From the NCBI GenBank assembly GCA_903960915.1, contig CAJCCO010000009.1, positions 1 through 64,000 of the forward strand: a stretch of DNA of 64,000 nt, written 5' to 3'. Below the pieces are notes generated by a model. It saw nothing but the letters and a program-made list of their open reading frames with translations, ran no database searches and was not told where the DNA came from. Origin of the DNA: an uncultured beta proteobacterium (GTDB taxonomy: Bacteria; Pseudomonadota; Gammaproteobacteria; Burkholderiales; Burkholderiaceae_C). Position 1 is the first letter of the stretch. The number at the start of each line of letters is the position of its first letter. The position numbers and the translations under genes were made by a program. This document shows positions 60,960 to 64,000 of this stretch, one piece after another.

Positions 60960-61442
60960 ATGTCCTCACAGCAACCGCCGCAAACGCAAACTGTACTTTC
61001 GCTGGGCTTGCCCTTTATGGACGACAACCATCAGGAATTTGACGACATGCTCAGCCAGGCGCTGCTGGCCAGCGACACCGAACTTCTGGCCGAATGGCAG
61101 GCCCTGATCAACCATGCCACCTTGCACTTTGGCATGGAAGACGAATGGATGGCCGCCTCGCATTACGCATCAGCCAAAAACCACCAAACACAGCACTTGG
61201 TGGTCTTACAGGTCATGCTGGAAGGGCTGCAACGTGGACAGCAAGGTGAATTTGATGCGGTGCGCCAGATGGTCTGTGAGCTGAAAAACTGGTTTGGTCA
61301 TCACACCCAAAGCCTGGACGCGGCCCTGGCGCTGCACTTGCGCAGCGTCGGTACCCGGCCCGAGGATGGCTTTGTACCCTCGCCCAACAACCGGCACTGG
61401 GACCGGCGGGGTGGCGGCATTGTTGAACGCCAGCCACGTTAA
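60960..61442 (+). CDS. Bacteriohaemerythrin
   Basis: A 160-residue di-iron oxygen-binding protein. The ligand pattern is visible: H24 (DDNHQEFDD), H52/H56 and E60 (NHATLHFGMEDE), H75 and H79 (KNHQTQH), H114/115 and D120 (GHHTQSLD). It would bind oxygen, possibly to buffer or sense it, or NO. AGGAAG lies before the ATG at 60960, preferred to an upstream in-frame ATG at 60870 that would place the FNR box inside the gene. Confidence 0.88.
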   Translation: MSSQQPPQTQTVLSLGLPFMDDNHQEFDDMLSQALLASDTELLAEWQALINHATLHFGMEDEWMAASHYASAKNHQTQHLVVLQVMLEGLQRGQQGEFDAVRQMVCELKNWFGHHTQSLDAALALHLRSVGTRPEDGFVPSPNNRHWDRRGGGIVERQPR

Positions 61443-61562
61443 GACTATTTCTCTGCCACCCAGGTAAGCGCTGCGGCCACGGCTGTCACGTTCGCTACCG
61501 CCCAGGGCCGGGCCTAGCGCTAGCATTGGCGCACTGAAATTTTTCTTCGGAGCCCTCCCCTT

Positions 61563-62615
61563 ATGTCTACCGTTTCCAGCAGCACGACGCTCACCAACCA
61601 CCAAATTCGTCTGGCTTCGCGCCCTGTGGGCTTGCCAACACGCGCCAACTGGCAAAGCACCAGCGAGCCAGTGGCTCAGCCCGGACCGGATGGCGTGCTG
61701 CTCAAGACCCTGGCGCTGTCGCTGGACCCGGCCATGCGCGGCTGGATGAACGAGGGCAAAAGCTACATTCCGCCAGTGGGCATTGGCGAAGTGATGCGTG
61801 CCGGTGGCGTGGGCCAGGTGCTGGCGTCCAACAACCCGGCCTATGCGGTGGGCGACTTTGTGGGTGCGGGCTTTGGTGTGCAGGAGTACCTGACGCTGGC
61901 GCAGGCTGACTTCAAACGCGGCGGCCTGTTCAAGATTGACCTGCGCATGGGTTCGCTCACGCAGTGGCTCAATGTGCTGGGCATGCCGGGCATGACCGGC
62001 TACTTTGGTCTGATGGATGTGGGCCAACCCAAGCCCGGCGAAACCGTGGTGGTGTCTGGTGCAGCAGGCGCCGTGGGCCAGACCGTGGGGCAAATGGCCA
62101 AAATAAAAGGCTGCCGCGTGGTGGGCATTGCCGGTGGCCAAGCCAAGTGCGACTGGGTGGTCAAAGAACTGGGCTTTGACGCCTGCATTGACTACAAGGC
62201 CAGCCCGTCTGCCGTGCGTGACGGTCTCAAAACCCATTGCCCCCAGGGCGTGGACATTTACTTTGACAACGTGGGCGGAGAAATTTTGGACGCCGTGCTG
62301 GCCCGCATCACGCGCGGGGCGCGCATCATCATCTGCGGCGCCATCAGCCAATACAACAACACCACGGCGGTGCAAGGCCCCAAAAATTACCTGAGCCTGC
62401 TGGTGAACCGCGCCCGCATGGAAGGCATTGTGGTGTTTGACTACACCGCCCGCTTCCCGCTGGCAGTGGCTGAAATGGCGGGCTACCTGAAAGACGGCCG
62501 CATGAAAAGCCGTGAAGACGTGGTGGTGGGGCTGGAGAACTTTCCGGAGGCGCTGACCAAGCTGTTCACGGGCGAGAACTTTGGCAAGCTGGTGCTGGAA
62601 GTGGCCAAGGCCTGA
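61563..62615 (+). CDS. NADP-dependent zinc-independent oxidoreductase (CurA/prostaglandin-reductase-like)
   Basis: A 350-residue medium-chain reductase without zinc ligands. The opening PDGVLLKTLALSLDPAMRGW and the NADP motif VVSGAAGAVGQTVGQMAKIK are typical of curcumin/2-alkenal reductases. GGVGQVLASNNP and YFDNVGGEILDAVLARI are also family-typical. It likely reduces alkenals or enones; the exact substrate is unknown. GGAG precedes the ATG. Confidence 0.87.
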   Translation: MSTVSSSTTLTNHQIRLASRPVGLPTRANWQSTSEPVAQPGPDGVLLKTLALSLDPAMRGWMNEGKSYIPPVGIGEVMRAGGVGQVLASNNPAYAVGDFVGAGFGVQEYLTLAQADFKRGGLFKIDLRMGSLTQWLNVLGMPGMTGYFGLMDVGQPKPGETVVVSGAAGAVGQTVGQMAKIKGCRVVGIAGGQAKCDWVVKELGFDACIDYKASPSAVRDGLKTHCPQGVDIYFDNVGGEILDAVLARITRGARIIICGAISQYNNTTAVQGPKNYLSLLVNRARMEGIVVFDYTARFPLAVAEMAGYLKDGRMKSREDVVVGLENFPEALTKLFTGENFGKLVLEVAKA

Positions 62616-62616
62616 A

Positions 62617-62643
62617 CCCCGGTACCCCGGTACCCCGGTACCC
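62617..62643. repeat. 8-bp tandem repeat CCCCGGTA, about 3.4 copies
   Basis: Three exact copies of CCCCGGTA followed by a partial copy lie between the CurA-like reductase and the convergent beta-lactamase-like gene. No function apparent. Confidence 0.7.
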
Positions 62644-62659
62644 AGTAATTAAGGACGCG

Positions 62660-63892
62660 CTAGTCCACCAGCGCTGCGTACACCAAATCCCGAAACAACA
62701 TGCGGTAGTACTCGCGCTGGTTGGGGGCTTGCAGCATCAGGCAGGCCAACAGGCCTTCGGCTGGGTCTATGAAAAACGTGGTGCCGGCCATGCCGCCCCA
62801 AAAGTACGAACCCACCGAACCCGGCACCGGGGCCATTCCCAGGGTTTTGCGAACGGCAAACCCCAGGCCAAAGCCATGGCCTGCGGGCAACAGGTCGCGT
62901 GAGGCTTTGCTGAACACGGGGGTGTCGCCCAGGTGGTCAGCCGTCATGAAGGCCACGGTACGCGGGCTCAGCAGGCGCACACCGTTGAGCGTGCCTTTGT
63001 TCAGCATGAACTGCATGAAGCGCAGGTAGTCGGCCGCAGTCGAGGTGAGGCCCCCCCCACCGGACTCCAAGGCCGCGGGTTGGCGCACATCAATCACCTG
63101 CATTTGCACACCGCCTTCAGGGTCGCGGGCAAAGGGCTCGGCAATGCGGCCGTGGTTTTTTTCAGCCACCGAAAAACCGGTCTCCTGCATGCCCAGCGGC
63201 GCCAGAATGTGATCCTGCAAAAAGGCCCCCAGCGTTTGCCCAGAGATGACCTCAATCACCCGGCCCAATACATCAGTGGCGCGGCTGTATTCCCAGGCGC
63301 TGCCGGGCTCACACATCAAGGGCAAGGCGGCCAATTCATGGGCCATCTCGGCGTTGCTGCGCTCGCGCGAACCCACGCGCACTTGGGCGTATTGACGCTG
63401 CACTGGTGCATTGCCCATGAACTCGTAGGTCAGGCCGGCCGTGTGGCGCAGCAGGTCTTGCAGCGTCGCGTCGCGTCGAACCGGGCTCAGTTGCACGGCG
63501 CCGTCCACCCGCGTGGCCACTTGCTGTTTGCCAAATTCAGGCAGGTACTTGGCCACCGGGTCATTGAGCAGCAGCTTGCCCTGTTCCATCAACATCAGGG
63601 CCGCGACCGACACGATGGGCTTGGTCATGGAGTAAATGCGAAAGATGGCATCGCGCGGCATGGCAAGGCCCGTGGCCGGGTCTAGCGCACCCACGCTTTC
63701 AAACAGCGCAAGTTGCCCGTGCCGGGCAATCACGACCACGGCGCCAGGCAGGCGCTGGCAATCTACCTCGGCTTGCAACACGTCCAGCAGATGCTGGGTT
63801 CGCTGCGGGCACAAGCCCACGTCTTGCGGCGCTACCTGCTGCTGCAAGGGCGCAGCGGGTTTGCCAGTCGGAGGATGTTTGGCTAGGCTCAT
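62660..63892 (-). CDS. Serine hydrolase of beta-lactamase family (EstB-like)
   Basis: A 410-residue penicillin-binding/class C beta-lactamase fold enzyme without a signal peptide. The catalytic SxxK is S88-M-T-K91, and the Y-containing EYSRATDVLGRVIE is the second active-site motif. Many such proteins are esterases rather than lactamases. Its start overlaps the stop of the upstream gene (ATGA), so the two are coupled. Confidence 0.87.
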   Translation of the reverse strand: MSLAKHPPTGKPAAPLQQQVAPQDVGLCPQRTQHLLDVLQAEVDCQRLPGAVVVIARHGQLALFESVGALDPATGLAMPRDAIFRIYSMTKPIVSVAALMLMEQGKLLLNDPVAKYLPEFGKQQVATRVDGAVQLSPVRRDATLQDLLRHTAGLTYEFMGNAPVQRQYAQVRVGSRERSNAEMAHELAALPLMCEPGSAWEYSRATDVLGRVIEVISGQTLGAFLQDHILAPLGMQETGFSVAEKNHGRIAEPFARDPEGGVQMQVIDVRQPAALESGGGGLTSTAADYLRFMQFMLNKGTLNGVRLLSPRTVAFMTADHLGDTPVFSKASRDLLPAGHGFGLGFAVRKTLGMAPVPGSVGSYFWGGMAGTTFFIDPAEGLLACLMLQAPNQREYYRMLFRDLVYAALVD

Positions 63893-64000
63893 GCTTTATC
63901 GCCGTCCAGCCCATAGCGCTTGCGCGCCAGCGCTGCACCATCGGCCAGGGCTTGTAATTTTTTCAAGGCCACCTCGCGGCTCATAGGGGCCAGGCCGCAG
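63889..64000 (-). CDS. C-terminus of an unidentified protein, cut by the window edge
   Basis: The last about 36 codons are visible, ending in ALARKRYGLDGDKA and preceded by MSREVALKKLQALAD. The stop overlaps the start of the beta-lactamase-like gene by two bases. The visible part, a basic helical tail, is too short to recognise a family. Confidence 0.55.
   Translation of the reverse strand, partial: CGLAPMSREVALKKLQALADGAALARKRYGLDGDKA

Noticed and set aside
1-64000. tRNA, rRNA, CRISPR arrays, prophage or defence systems
   Set aside because: No cloverleaf, ribosomal RNA, spaced repeat array, integrase, phage structural or defence gene pattern was seen on reading both strands.

Overview
The window looks like a chromosomal segment of a facultatively anaerobic betaproteobacterium of the order Burkholderiales, most likely family Comamonadaceae (Rhodoferax/Polaromonas-like). 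This rests on gene content and protein style (BktB-type thiolase, narXL-narKK-narGHJI order, TRAP-fed sugar-acid genes, class II ribonucleotide reductase), on high GC, and on dense coding on both strands. It is inference from recognised families, not from a database search. No rRNA, tRNA or CRISPR array was seen.

Layout. 1-19.3 kb is mixed housekeeping and accessory metabolism: a DUF1254/DUF1214 protein (cut by the left edge), a GST, a DMT exporter, ETF-ubiquinone oxidoreductase, an orphan gcvH, a VOC-cupin-cupin fusion, short-chain dehydrogenases, a Nudix hydrolase, dusC, a small eRF1-like protein behind an FNR-type promoter, a FabH-like ketosynthase, a five-haem cytochrome c, a 5'-nucleotidase lipoprotein, a pseudouridine synthase and a BktB-like thiolase. 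19.3-33.5 kb is a complete respiratory nitrate reduction locus: sensor/regulator narXL, two nitrate/nitrite transporters, narGHJI, a cytoplasmic parvulin and a beta-carbonic anhydrase. 33.5-40.5 kb holds a B12-dependent ribonucleotide reductase with a divergent small companion gene, a RecQ-family helicase with an unusual C-terminus, a HupE/UreJ-like membrane protein with a small periplasmic protein, and a broken copy of the nrdJ 3' end.

40.7-46.2 kb looks like an acquired catabolic island: an IclR regulator divergent from an operon of a type II dehydroquinase-like enzyme, a TRAP transporter and an AroE-like dehydrogenase. Both enzymes carry changes at residues that normally contact substrate. 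The block is flanked by a short imperfect repeat and by an IS30-type transposase fragment. 46.7-59.5 kb is an aldarate/hexuronate cluster. Uronate dehydrogenase and an SMP-30 lactonase turn uronates into aldarates, GudD and GarD dehydrate glucarate and galactarate, GarL cleaves the product, GarR reduces tartronate semialdehyde, and a glycerate 2-kinase feeds glycolysis. A TRAP system imports substrate and a FadR-type regulator sits in the middle; a shared 17-bp motif occurs in both of its control regions.

59.5-64 kb contains a universal stress protein and a bacteriohaemerythrin, each behind an FNR-type box and flanking a 2-oxoglutarate dioxygenase, then a CurA-like reductase and a serine beta-lactamase-like esterase. 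Four FNR-like boxes in the window (eRF1-like gene, nrdJ, usp, haemerythrin) suggest that low-oxygen control links otherwise scattered genes with the nitrate respiration locus.
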